Shown here: positions 50,036 through 60,000 of the stretch, piece after piece
Numbering within the stretch: position 1 is the first letter of the stretch
Layout of the letters: every line of letters starts with the position of its first letter
DNA from: Antedon mediterranea
Lineage: Eukaryota; Echinodermata; Crinoidea; Comatulida; Antedonidae
Length of the DNA stretch: 60,000 nucleotides
Assembly (NCBI RefSeq): GCF_964355755.1
Contig: NC_092676.1
Location: 10,586,288-10,646,287 of the forward strand
Direction of reading: 5' to 3'
The notes under the pieces: generated by a model
The model's input: the letters and a program-made list of their open reading frames with translations, nothing else
What the model was told of the DNA's origin: nothing
Databases searched by the model: none
Program-made: the position numbers and the translations under genes

Positions 50036-51851
50036 TTGTATATGACCAAGAGTAATGAGTATACGACCAAGAGTAATGAGTATACGACCAAGAGTAATGA
50101 GTATATGACCAAGAGTAATGAGTATATGACCAAGAGTAATGAGTATATGACCAAGAGTAATGAGTATATGACCAAGAGTAATGAGTATATGACCAAGAGT
50201 AATGAGTATACGACCAAGAGTAATGAGTATATGACCAAGAGTAATGAGTATATGACCAAGAGTAATGAGTATATGACCAAGAGTAATGAGTATACGACCA
50301 AGAGTAATGAGTATATGACCAAGAGTAATGAGTATATGACCAAGAGTAATGAGTATATGACCAAGAGTAATGAGTATATGACCAAGAGTAATGAGTATAT
50401 GACCAAGAGTAATGAGTATATGACCAAGAGTAATGAGTATACGACCAAGAGTAATGAGTATATGACCAAGAGTGATGAGTATATGACCAAGAGTAATGAG
50501 TATATGACCAAGAGTAATGAGTATATGACCAAGAGTAATGAGTATATGACCAAGAGTAATGAGTATATGACCAAGAGTAATGAGTATACGACCAAGAGTA
50601 ATGAGTATATGACCAAGAGTAATGAGTATACGACCAAGAGTAATGAGTATATGACCAAGAGTAATGAGTATATGACCAAGAGTAATGAGTATATGACCAA
50701 GAGTAATGAGTATACGACCAAGAGTAATGAGTATATGACCAAGAGTAATGAGTATATGACCAAGAGTAATGAGTATACGACCAAGAGTAATGAGTATATG
50801 ACCAAGAGTAATGAGTATATGACCAAGAGTAATGAGTATATGACCAAGAGTAATGAGTATATGACCAAGAGTAATGAGTATATGACCAAGAGTAATGAGT
50901 ATATGACCAAGAGTAATGAGTATACGACCAAGAGTAATGAGTATATGACCAAGAGTAATGAGTATACGACCAAGAGTAATGAGTATATGACCAAGAGTAA
51001 TGAGTATATGACCAAGAGTAATGAGTATATGACCAAGAGTAATGAGTATATGACCAAGAGTAATGAGTATATGACCAAGAGTAATGAGTATATTACCAAG
51101 AGTAATGAGTATATGACCAAGAGTAATGAGTATATGACCAAGAGTAATGAGTATATGACCAAGAGTAATGAGTATATGACCAAGAGTAATGAGTATATGA
51201 CCAAGAGTAATGAGTATATGACCAAGAGTAATGAGTATATGACCAAGAGTAATGAGTATATGACCAAGAGTAATGAGTATATGACCAAGAGTAATGAGTA
51301 TATGACCAAGAGTAATGAGTATATGACCAAGAGTAATGAGTATATGACCAAGAGTAATGAGTATACGACCAAGAGTAATGAGTATATGACCAAGAGTAAT
51401 GAGTATATGACCAAGAGTAATGAGTATATGACCAAGAGTAATGAGTATATGACCAAGAGTAATGAGTATATGACCAAGAGTAATGAGTATATGACCAAGA
51501 GTAATGAGTATATGACCAAGAGTAATGAGTATATGACCAAGAGTAATGAGTATATGACCAAGAGTAATGAGTATATGACCAAGAGTAATGAGTATATGAC
51601 CAAGAGTAATGAGTATATGACCAAGAGTAATGAGTATATGACCAAGAGTAATGAGTATATGACCAAGAGTAATGAGTATATGACCAAGAGTAATGAGTAT
51701 ATGACCAAGAGTAATGAGTATATGACCAAGAGTAATGAGTATATGACCAAGAGTAATGAGTATATGACCAAGAGTAATGAGTATATGACCAAGAGTAATG
51801 AGTATATGACCAAGAGTAATGAGTATATGACCAAGAGTAATGAGTATATGA
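50036..51851. repeat. 21-bp minisatellite, about 86 copies
   Basis: Very homogeneous array of ATGACCAAGAGTAATGAGTA plus one T, 21 bp per unit. The chief variation is a T-to-C change (TATACGACC in place of TATATGACC), commoner in the left half, with single other changes near 50473 and 51093. Twenty-one is a multiple of three, so three frames stay open for over 600 codons (MTKSNEY on plus; YSLLLVI and GHILITL on minus). None has any non-repeat domain, and T/C variants are non-synonymous in all three, so coding is unlikely. Confidence 0.95.
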
Positions 51852-51954
51852 CGCAACATAAATTTATATAAGATGGAATCATTTCTGAGAACATCTTCTT
51901 TGACGAGGTGGTCAAATCTAGTCGTAACGGCTTATACAATAACGATAGAGTTCG

Positions 51955-52420
51955 TGAAAGTAAAATTGGAAAACAGATATTCTTTATCTACTCAGTAACG
52001 AAAAAATGTTTTCATGTTTTATAGGCCTATAAATAATATACCACTTGATAAATTTAATATTTTGGTAAAATTGTTACTGTCATAGTCGATTGAAATAGCA
52101 TAGTACATGTAACGATTCACCACTACAACGTTTATATATTCTGTAATTATTAATTAATACAAACGTTGAGAAGCAAGAAAGTACGAACCAACTTTATATA
52201 GGCCTACCATCGATTAAACATTCTACAAGTAACGAGCGATTTTGAGAGTTAATTGGCGGATTAGATACACATGCCTAATAACCTATATTATCTAAATATG
52301 TAAAGTGCATAGACAGTTCATCTCAGTATGTGGACATGGTCGTAATTGGATTTTGTAAATATTAATATTTTTTAATATATTACTATCTACTTTTTCTAAG
52401 TAGGCTCAATTGGAAAACAG
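51955..52420. repeat. Directly repeated segment, copy 1
   Basis: TTCTTTATCTACTCAGTAAC through TATTACTATCTACTTT matches 53206-53696 in order, with indels. It includes the dispersed TTTATATAGGCCTACCATCG motif near 52193. Copy 2 keeps a longer middle (CCGAATTTTGCCCTTACGTA) that is deleted here. Confidence 0.8.
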
Positions 52421-52676
52421 GATATACGGTATGATTTTTTTTTTCATATCATCTATATAATGTTAATATTTTAAGAAGAATAAAGAAATAAATGTTATTT
52501 TAAATAAAATTGAACAATTCGTTTGGTGGTTGCGAAATTGTCTACATTTTTGTCGAAGAAGTACATGTTTCTTATGTTCATACATATCATCTGACAATAT
52601 GTAGATAATTGTGTGCGTGTACATGCAACCATACCATGCTGTCTCATTGGACTTCAGCCTACTTAATATATGTATG

Positions 52677-52788
<112 letters not shown>

Positions 52789-53205
52789 TTTGATTGTAAT
52801 AATGCTGTTAGTCTATTGTTAGCTGAGTTAATTCATCTAAAATGTGGATTTACATTAGCTAAATATATAAATGACATGAAGGATGTTGAAGATGAATACT
52901 ATTTTCCGGTAATTTGCCCATTATACATAAAATTCAGAAAACAATTAATCCCATAATTTTACTATCTATCTATTAATAAATTATGTTTACTCATGTCAAA
53001 TATTAATTTATCAAACATATAATCTAAATGTATATTTAGAAAGAACACATCACTATTTACCAATAATCTAACAAACTTGTCACAAAATGAGTCCAAATTT
53101 TTTATCCATGGACTTAATTCATACTCGATTTGTGTTTTGTATGTAACATTAGGGCTGAGGGATGGGGAAGGGGATAGGTACAAAGAAGAACAATGTTTAA
53201 ATATA

Positions 53206-53696
53206 TTCTTTATTTACTCAGTAACGAAATATTGTTTTTATGTTTTATAGGCCTATAAATAATATACCACTTGATACAGTAACACATTTGAGATTTAATA
53301 TTTTGTTAAAACTGTCAATGTCATAGTCGATTGAAATAGCATAGTACATGTAACGATACACCACTACAACGTTTATATTTTGTGTAATTATTAAATAATA
53401 CTACAAACGTTAAGAAGCAAGAAAGTATAAACCAACTGTATATAGGCCTACCATCGAGTAAACATTCTAGAAGTAACGCGCGATTTACCGAATTTTGCCC
53501 TTACGTAAATGTATATATTCATTCATTGTTCCAGGTATGCACCTAGAGTTAATTGGCGGGTAAAATCTAAATATGTAAAGTGCATAGACAGTTCATCGAC
53601 TCTCAGTATGTGGAAATTGTCGTAATTGGATTTTGTAAATATTAATATTTTGTAATATATTACTATCTACTTTGTATAAGTACTCTAAATTGGACT
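53206..53696. repeat. Directly repeated segment, copy 2
   Basis: Partner of 51955-52420, about 1.25 kb downstream. It carries a fuller copy of the dispersed unit shared with 31396-31453 and the 21855-22061 palindrome. It ends next to another CTGATGA...GAAA sequence (see 53688-53735). Confidence 0.8.
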
Positions 53697-53735
53697 GATG
53701 AAGGGCTAGTGTTGCCTGAAAGCTCTGCTACTTTT
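53688..53735 (+). ncRNA. Second, weaker hammerhead-like core
   Basis: CTGATGA at 53695-53701, a GGGC...GCC hairpin-capable stretch, GAAA at 53718-53721, then the palindrome AGCT and C53725. This is the same layout as the 25364-25407 core, with a different short self-complementary helix III. Helix I pairing is poor (alternating mismatches), so this may be a degenerate copy of a repeat end and not an active ribozyme. Confidence 0.25.
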
Positions 53736-53952
53736 TCAGGCTGTTTTGCTTTATCGTTTTTATTCAGCTTTTTGTATCACCATTCACATCCAGCCACTGA
53801 TACCCACAGCATTGTCATTATTTTCAATAATTTGCATTTGGATTAATTAGAACGGTGTTATAATTATTGTTATAATTAAAGATACATTTATTGCTTATAC
53901 AACAAACAATTTTATTAAGTAGTAGGTCTAGATGAATATGAATGCATACTAA

Positions 53953-55609
53953 TCTATATTATAAGTGAGAGAGTTTGTCTGTCTGTTTGTTTGTTTGTTC
54001 GTTATACAAATTTTTGTTACTGCACGTAATCTTACATATGGAGTATCAAAATGACCGCAATTGTACCGGGAATGTTCTAAGCTATATTTCAACATCATCC
54101 GCCACCTAGGATCCAAGTTAGGGACCAAAATGTGGTCAAAACCCCCACTTTCGATGTTTGTTCGTTATACAAATTTCTGTTTCTGCACGTAACCATACGT
54201 ATGGGGTATCAAAATGATGGCAATTGTACCCGGAAGGTTTTAAACTACATTTTAAAAAATTCCCCCGACTCCTGGGATTGTTGTGGGAGGGGTGGGTAGT
54301 GTGGTGGTTTGTGATGTCACATTTTTGCTAGGGCTCGGGGTTGTAGGCTATCGCATTGTAAAATATATACTACAAAAGTTTTACAGTATTTGAATTATCC
54401 TCAGCAAGGCGTTTGGGGAAATATAGATATAGATATACATATTTTATTCATTAACCAATATGACACCTATTCAATTACACATTTAGCAAAGTATTTTAAC
54501 CATATCCAGCTATGTATCGGTCTCTTGGATTGTCTCATTACAGACATCCATACCTGTGTGAACATACACATGTTGTTTACTGTTACTGTGTTCAACTACA
54601 TCACCAATCCTCCAAGAAAAAAACCTCAATTGTGGGAGAGTGGGGTTGGGAGATAGGGTTTGGGTTCAGGGGATTTAGCTTACACCAAAATTGTGGTTGG
54701 AAAATGTTAAAGTATTTAATTATCCCTGGGAAGCGGATGGGAGTTTGGGTTGGGGATGTAGGCCTATCACATATCATTTCAAAACTGCCACTGAGGGATT
54801 ATGGGTTGGGAGTAACAATAACATCATTAGACCCATCATAGCTATGTATACTCCTCTCAATTTGAAGCTTAGGTTGAATCGAATTTGTCCATCACTGGGA
54901 AGAATTTGTTTTTAAGAGTATGGGGTGTTTACACCAGAATTGTGGTTGGAAAATGTATTTCATAATCCCTGGGAAGCGGATGGGAGTTTGGGGTGGGGAT
55001 GTAGGCCTATCACCATGACCGAAACTGTATTTGGAATGTTTTAAACTACATTTGGAAACTGCCACTGAGGGATTATGGGTTGGGAGTGATAACATAATTT
55101 GTACTGGAACCGGCTTCAACACATCACCCAGTGTATCTGGGGTGTGTTTGTAGGGGGAAGAGGAGCGAAAATACTAGCGTAATGAAGTAGCCTATATGAT
55201 TGTATTGTACTAGGAAAAGTTACTAAATTTGAACTGTCCAGGAGAGGAGTTAAGGTTTGTTGATGGTGGCTGGGGTGGTGAAAGAAGAAAGAAGGCTGGG
55301 GGACCGCAGTATCTAAATTACATATTTTAATTATCAGCCAATATGACACCTATTCATTTACACAATTTACAACGTACTTCAACCATTATTAGACCCATCG
55401 TAGCTATGCATACTCCTCTCAATTCGAAGCTTAGGTTGAATTGAATTTGTCCATCACTGGGAAGAATTTGTTTTTAAGAAAGAGTCTGGGGTATTATTGA
55501 AGAGGGGTGGAGGTTGGTGAGTACAGACAGATACTGGCGTCGGGTGTTATGTACTGAGAAGACTGTAAACTAATTTTGACACCCGCCCTGGGGCGGGTAT
55601 AATTGCTAG
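53953..55609 (+). mobile_element. Complete non-autonomous Helitron
   Basis: Starts with TCTATATTATAAGTGAGAGA right after an A at 53952. It ends with a perfect 8-bp hairpin (ACCCGCCC-TG-GGGCGGGT, 55581-55598) followed seven bases later by CTAG (55606-55609) and a T at 55610. These are the defining Helitron signals: 5' TC, 3' hairpin then CTRR, insertion between A and T. The GTTTGTCTGTCTGTTTG run just inside the 5' end is also typical of animal Helitrons. At 1657 bp it has no Rep or helicase frame, so it depends on another copy. The interior consists of imperfect internal repeats (separate entry). Confidence 0.88.
54000..55490. repeat. Internal repeats of the Helitron
   Basis: Several direct repeats: GTTCGTTATACAAATTT at about 53997 and 54160; the block from GGTTGGAAAATGT to GAGGGATTATGGGTTGGGAG at 54692-54812 and again at 54942-55085; ACTCCTCTCAATT(T/C)GAAGC at 54851 and 55410; and CCAATATGACACCTATTCA near 54456 and 55339. 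The open frames here (such as 54512-54841) cross these repeats and show no domain. Confidence 0.8.
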
Positions 55610-55796
55610 TTAAATATATATGCAATCAAGCAGGTGCTTGTTGTTCAAATGTCTACACGTATTGACTCAATAACGTATCCGTCTAGCTAGAACTTTTACG
55701 ATACACAAGCAGTGTACCGGTATGTCATTTCGGTAACAGATTTCCTATCAGTAAAACAAATTGCCTGAAAATGGTTATATTACATATCATAAAATA

Positions 55797-56177
55797 CGTC
55801 TTTACCACGTTGAAACACCGGTTCTCGTCAGATCACCGAAGTTAAGCAACGTCGGGCCTGGTAAGAGCTTGGATGGGAGACCATCTGGGAATATCGGGTG
55901 CTGTATATGGAGCTGGGGTCCCGTTAGGCATTTGAAATCAGCACTGCTGACTCTTATGGCAGCCCCTGCATCTAGTATCTGCCCCAGACGTATTGGCTTA
56001 TGCCTTTCCTCTGGTTAAGGTGGGCACTGGACGAGAGAAGTCCTTGATCAATGTTAGTACCGATCAAGGTGCTTTAGACAGTCCTGGCTTTGTTTTTATC
56101 AAACCTGTTAGTGGCGGTAATTATCGCTGTTGGTTTCGATTGAATAAAATAAAAATAAATAAAATAAATAAATAAAG
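55797..56177 (+). mobile_element. 5S-rRNA-derived SINE
   Basis: 55797-55910 closely resembles 5S rRNA: ACCACGTTGAAACACCGG, GATCACCGAAGTTAAGCAAC, GTCGGGCC, TTGGATGGGAGACC and GGGTGCTGTA are the conserved blocks, including the internal pol III control region. The 5' end is shortened and the last helix mismatched, so it is not a standard 5S gene. An unrelated body of about 200 bp follows, ending in an AATAAAATAAA-type tail (56143-56177). A 5S head, a body and a simple-repeat tail define SINE3-type elements. A lone 5S pseudogene fused to other DNA is the alternative. Confidence 0.8.
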
Positions 56178-57290
56178 ATGTGACATTTTTTCTTCATTTC
56201 ACTTTTTAGAGGAACATTTTATAGGATTATCATCAGATAAGGGACATATAATTAGTGTCGTGTGCGATGCGTACGATATTACAATACACATTTATGTGTT
56301 CCATTACAGTTTTTAAAATATTGTAAACACTTTCGGCCTACCACTTTTGTTTAAAAATTCTCAGTAATTAAACCTCGCAATTAAAAAATATATAATATCG
56401 ACAGTGTCGACAGTGTACAACGTACAGAAGTGGGGTAAATATACGTTATCACTTTTAATCAGATATCGCAACATTTACCAGTATTATAGACTGATGAAAA
56501 GTTGCGAACGCTAATAAGGAGATTGGAAGCATGTCGATTATCGTACGGTATCATGAGGGACAAGACATACTGCAGTTGCGTTTCTTGTATTGGCGGTATA
56601 GTATAGTACCTAATCATATAAATCTATAGTCAATTATACTATGAAAATACCCGATGATCAAGTTCGAACCAAGGATAGTTACATGGAAAGTTGAAGCACT
56701 GTCCTGGCTGATGTTCATAATGTTTTTGAAGAGGGTCAGGCTAATGTTTTGTATCTGGAGAGGCTACAGTATCGCATATTATGGGATAATATTGCATTCA
56801 GCTATATAGACGTTTATTTATTTATATATAAATGATACCGTTCGTGTATCGGGTGTGAATAGATGAAATGCATTCGCTGCTTCCTATAGAGTTGAGTGCA
56901 AATCATTATATGTTTATTCATTACATAAAAGGGATAGTCTTAAAACCGCATTGTAAACTGATATGAGTGGCTTCTCTAGCAAAATCGATTATGAAATAAT
57001 AACAAGGAGTAGCGATACAATGAATGTAACCAAATCTGCGCCACATAGTACGTATTTATGAATAGTCTAGGCCTACTATCTACAATCATACATATGCATG
57101 GGCTTTTGTATGATCGTAGAAAGCCACAAATGAAACAATGCCTGTTTATTTATTTATTATCCTGACTAATGTATTTGCAAATTATGTAACCTAGTTATCG
57201 ACTTTACAAAAATAGTCAAACAAATAGTTAAACATTACTCGCCATCTTGACTAAGATTTAGCTGCCAAAATGGCGTCTAATATACTCCAC
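56178..57290. other. Intergenic stretch, no gene recognised
   Basis: AT-rich single-copy DNA. A short direct repeat (CGACAGTGTCGACAGTGT) lies near 56400. No open frame, RNA gene or repeat family was recognised. Confidence 0.5.
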
Positions 57291-57295
57291 CTTTC

Positions 57296-57370
57296 TTCAA
57301 TTTGTTCGTTATGCAATCCATATACACGGGGTACCAAAATGACCGCAATGTACTGGAAACTAAAGCAAAA
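57296..57370. mobile_element. Helitron-related fragment
   Basis: TTTGTTCGTTATGCAATCC, then ACGGGGTACCAAAATGACCG, matches the internal repeat near the 5' end of the 53953 Helitron (TATGG(A/G)GTATCAAAATGA). No Helitron termini are present, so this is a relic or a shared filler sequence. Confidence 0.45.
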
Positions 57371-59467
57371 CATTCTGAGGGTGCGGGGAAGGTATTGTAT
57401 TATAGCCTTGAAGGGTAGTAAACTACTGGAATAAGGTGGGGTTATGGTACATTATGATCTCTGGAGCGGATATTTCGTCTAGTAACATAAAGTTCACATG
57501 ATTATGTACATGACTACTTAACACTGATTAAGTCACATCTTAATTATAGCAATTTGAATTAAATATTTAAACATTTTCTTACCTTACACGCAATACCTCC
57601 TCTCGGTATCGTCTCATAAAACGAAATAAACGACACGCTTGATTTGTTTTTATAACAGTGCCTCGATCGTTTTATGTTAATGCGTTGCAACGCTGTTCAA
57701 ATATTATATTGATAATGAGAAAAAAGATAATAATATTCATATTCAAGAGATAAAAGATTATTACGCCTTGAAAATGGGAACTGGAAAAGTAATAAACATT
57801 CACTTTCGTGAACAAAATTGTTATTTCTATTGAATGTTGTTAGTTAAATTTTTACTTTTTTTCCCCAAGATATTATGTTATGAATGAATTAACCTGCGTA
57901 ATATTAATTTTATCAAATTGCTTATTATTTTTGATAAGGAAGATTGAATTAACTTAGGCGTATTTGATAATGTATAGGCTAATAATAATAACATACTATC
58001 ACAATAACATTTTAATTGAGATATTTAATTAGCAAATAAAGATTAGCTATGACCTACATTTTAAAGGCTTTCGATTGTATGTGAGATAATTCTAAAATAT
58101 TGATATTTCTGTTTTACACAAGATGAAGACGGAAAACAAAAAAAGAAAGACCAATTCATATCTCTATAATATATTAGGACTAATTTGGAACAGAATATTT
58201 CTAAAAATGTTGCTGTATTAAAAAAAAATGGGATGAACCCATTCTTCGTAGACATATTTACATTTAAACACCTGCTACTGCAAATGTATTATATCCAGCG
58301 TAGGCCAATCTCAGTAGATTAACCTACAGTATATTGCAATCCATTGTGTAAATGATCACCTTGGTATTTAATTATTGGTATGTTACGATCCATGAGATGT
58401 GGTATACGTTTTTTATATATATTTTAATGACAATGAAAATTGAAATATATAATATTCCAATTGATAATTTTATAATTTGTATTATGTTACAACCTTCGTT
58501 TCCGTTATTCATGTTTTATATATTATATATAATTTAAGACTTAAGAAAACTCTGTGTTTCATGAATAAAGCAGCTTATCCTCGACTTTCACAAAAATTAC
58601 TTTTAATTAAGAACAAAAAAATAACATTTCAGCTTACAACGTACGTCTTTTGCTGGAAAATTGTTTTCTTGTAATTAACACTGTGTGCATGCCTGTTAAA
58701 CGTTAGTACAATAAAACATACCATCATATGGATTTTATCTAGGTCTATAAATATTCATATTCTTAGATACATGAACGCTTAGACGGCAAGCCTATCATGC
58801 CGCTGATAATGTCGATAATGTTCAATTCAGATGCAAATCTTTAACTGTTTTTTGGAGTTTGACATTGCTCTATATTTATTCTGTAGCTTGTAATACTAGT
58901 AAAAGTCCAGTTTTATAGTATAAAACTGACTCCAAATAACGAAAGGCAAGCCATGATTCAACAGGAATTTGATTTTAAAAACAATTAATTTAATAGAATA
59001 TAAGTTGCCGCCATGCATGACGCGGAGTCTGTACACAATTAGAGAGATACGAACTGTAAACGACCTTTTCCAAATAAGGAAATAATACGATGGAAAATGA
59101 TTTGTGTATGCAGCAGGCATATTTCAGCAATGAAAACTGTATGTAACGTATATTATACATGATGTATTTACGATATTCAACAACGGTCGATGATGTTGTT
59201 GAAGATTTTGAATAAAAAATACACATATTAATTAAAGGTTATCATCGAAATAAAACCTAACTTATATTTATAACTGTATAAACAAGTATAAGAACAGATT
59301 GACTTACTGCAATGTCCCGTGCCAATGTCGACGAGTATCCTTACATCGGCATCGCCTCAATAATGAGCCTGCACGTTACGCTTGGCATGTTTTTTACACA
59401 CAGTGTGTGTCTTACGTATTCTGTGACCTGTCTACATCTATAATTACTATAATAATATTATAATAAT
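57371..59467. other. Intergenic stretch, no gene recognised
   Basis: Mostly AT-rich DNA. The short frames on either strand (such as 58255-58061, 58352-58537 and 59120-58896) lack family resemblance or consistent splice context. Nothing further can be supported. Confidence 0.45.
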
Positions 59468-59662
59468 TTATTCGGAAATTACACCTATACCTTTTAAACA
59501 ACGGCCCTCTTCGTGAAGAAAGGTTTTTCCATAGTGACTACATACTAACAGTGTGCTACATTTATTAGTAACCAATAAATAGTAGCATTTTAAACTTGGA
59601 CAAAATGACAATTGAAATATGACATTCAGTGCTAACAAAACGATAAAACATGATAACTTCAT
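59468..59662 (-). CDS. Possible secreted cysteine-containing peptide (first exon)
   Basis: The ATG at 59662 (purine at -3) opens with MKLSCFIVLLALNVIFQLSF, which looks like a signal peptide. A short mature part with five cysteines (PSLKCYYLLVTNKC, VCSHYGK, GRCLKG) follows. The reading reaches a stop after 64 codons, but a donor-like AAAAG|GTATAG at about 59484 suggests it may splice on. I recognise no family. Chance hydrophobic frames are common in this AT-rich DNA, so support is modest. Confidence 0.3.
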   Translation of the reverse strand: MKLSCFIVLLALNVIFQLSFCPSLKCYYLLVTNKCSTLLVCSHYGKTFLHEEGRCLKGIGVISE

Positions 59663-59754
59663 TCCTTCCTAAATTGATTATAATTTATTTTAAATTCTCA
59701 TTCTCATTAAAGAGGGATATCTAGTATAGATGTTAATGTTTGTGAGTACACCTG

Positions 59755-59900
59755 CCACGCCAAAATTGATCCGGCCAAAATCGGTCCGGCCGGATCGATT
59801 TTGGTCGCCAAAACTGGTCCGGTCGGATCGATTTTGGCGTTGAACAGCCGCTAAAACAGGTCCGGCTAGGCCAAAACTGGTCCGGCCTTTAAAATCGCTT
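59755..59900. repeat. GC-rich short repeat of CCAAAACTGGTCCGGCC type
   Basis: Four to five imperfect copies of a 17-30 bp motif (GCCAAAATTGATCCGGCC, GGTCCGGCCGGATCGATTTT, GCCAAAACTGGTCCGG), partly in inverted order around CCGGCCGG. It contrasts sharply in base composition with its AT-rich surroundings. The ends are not resolved. Confidence 0.7.
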
Positions 59901-60000
59901 ATTTATTTTTTTTAATTTGTTAAGAAGCCTGCAAACAGTTCAAATGGTTAAAGTAAACTATGCTTAAAGTAAATATACTAAATATTACCGTACAAACGAA

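Noticed and set aside
49996-51939. Three long open frames (over 600 codons) on both strands over the 21-bp minisatellite
   Set aside because: They exist only because the unit length is a multiple of three and lacks stops. There is no unique domain, and unit variants change the residue in each frame.
54390-55349. Several 70-110 codon frames in the Helitron
   Set aside because: They cross the internal repeats, give no Rep or helicase motif and overlap one another.
55797-55910. Functional 5S rRNA gene
   Set aside because: The 5' end is shortened, the terminal helix is mismatched, and a SINE-like body with simple-repeat tail follows directly without a T-run terminator.

Overview
The window looks like nuclear DNA from an invertebrate animal. 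It is AT-rich, has spliced genes with GT-AG introns, and is heavily loaded with satellites, minisatellites, (TA)n tracts and many families of mobile-element remnants. The palindrome TAGGCCTA recurs throughout, a habit I associate with marine deuterostomes such as echinoderms. That placement is a guess from sequence texture, because no phylogenetically decisive gene is present.

The only convincing complete protein gene is on the minus strand (48016 down to 39915). Ten coding exons join with consistent phase into a 545-residue SLC22-type organic ion transporter of the major facilitator superfamily. A second SLC22 locus on the plus strand (23230-24233) shows only the last three exons, with matching intron phases but clearly diverged sequence. 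It is either a 5'-truncated paralogue or the end of a gene whose 5' exons lie left of the window. The two genes face each other tail to tail. A weak, apparently non-coding minus-strand transcript (about 19170 down to about 1025) can be proposed from well-formed splice sites. Its introns would contain the large satellite.

Region by region. From 2 to 17 kb lies a satellite with an organised evolution: about 46-bp monomers at the edges, a 92-bp dimeric repeat in the middle, and 1.6-2.1 kb blocks duplicated again on top. A TIR element sits inside it, and a 600-bp unit carrying a putative exon is duplicated near its right end. From 20.4 to 22.1 kb are rearranged copies of a tRNA-bearing repeat and a 207-bp palindrome. 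From 24.7 to 25.6 kb is a fold-back structure whose two arms each carry a hammerhead-ribozyme-like core. From 27.1 to 30.2 kb a GC-richer minisatellite precedes a decayed LINE (ORF1-like and APE endonuclease remnants). A TIR element of about 300 bp follows at 30.5 kb. From 31.6 to 38.7 kb is one 7.1-kb unit bounded by short terminal inverted repeats and two tandem arrays built on CAACGTTG. It contains a MITE and a recent inverted plus direct duplication.

The SLC22 gene fills 39.9-48 kb, with a decayed non-LTR reverse transcriptase in intron 7. Upstream of it come a fold-back MITE (48.9-49.4 kb), a minisatellite of about 86 copies of a 21-bp unit (50.0-51.85 kb), a directly repeated segment, a complete non-autonomous Helitron (53953-55609) and a 5S-rRNA-derived SINE (about 55.8-56.2 kb). 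The last 4 kb hold little apart from a possible small secreted-peptide exon and a GC-rich short repeat. Long open frames over the minisatellites and TA tracts are consequences of repeat length and are not treated as genes.
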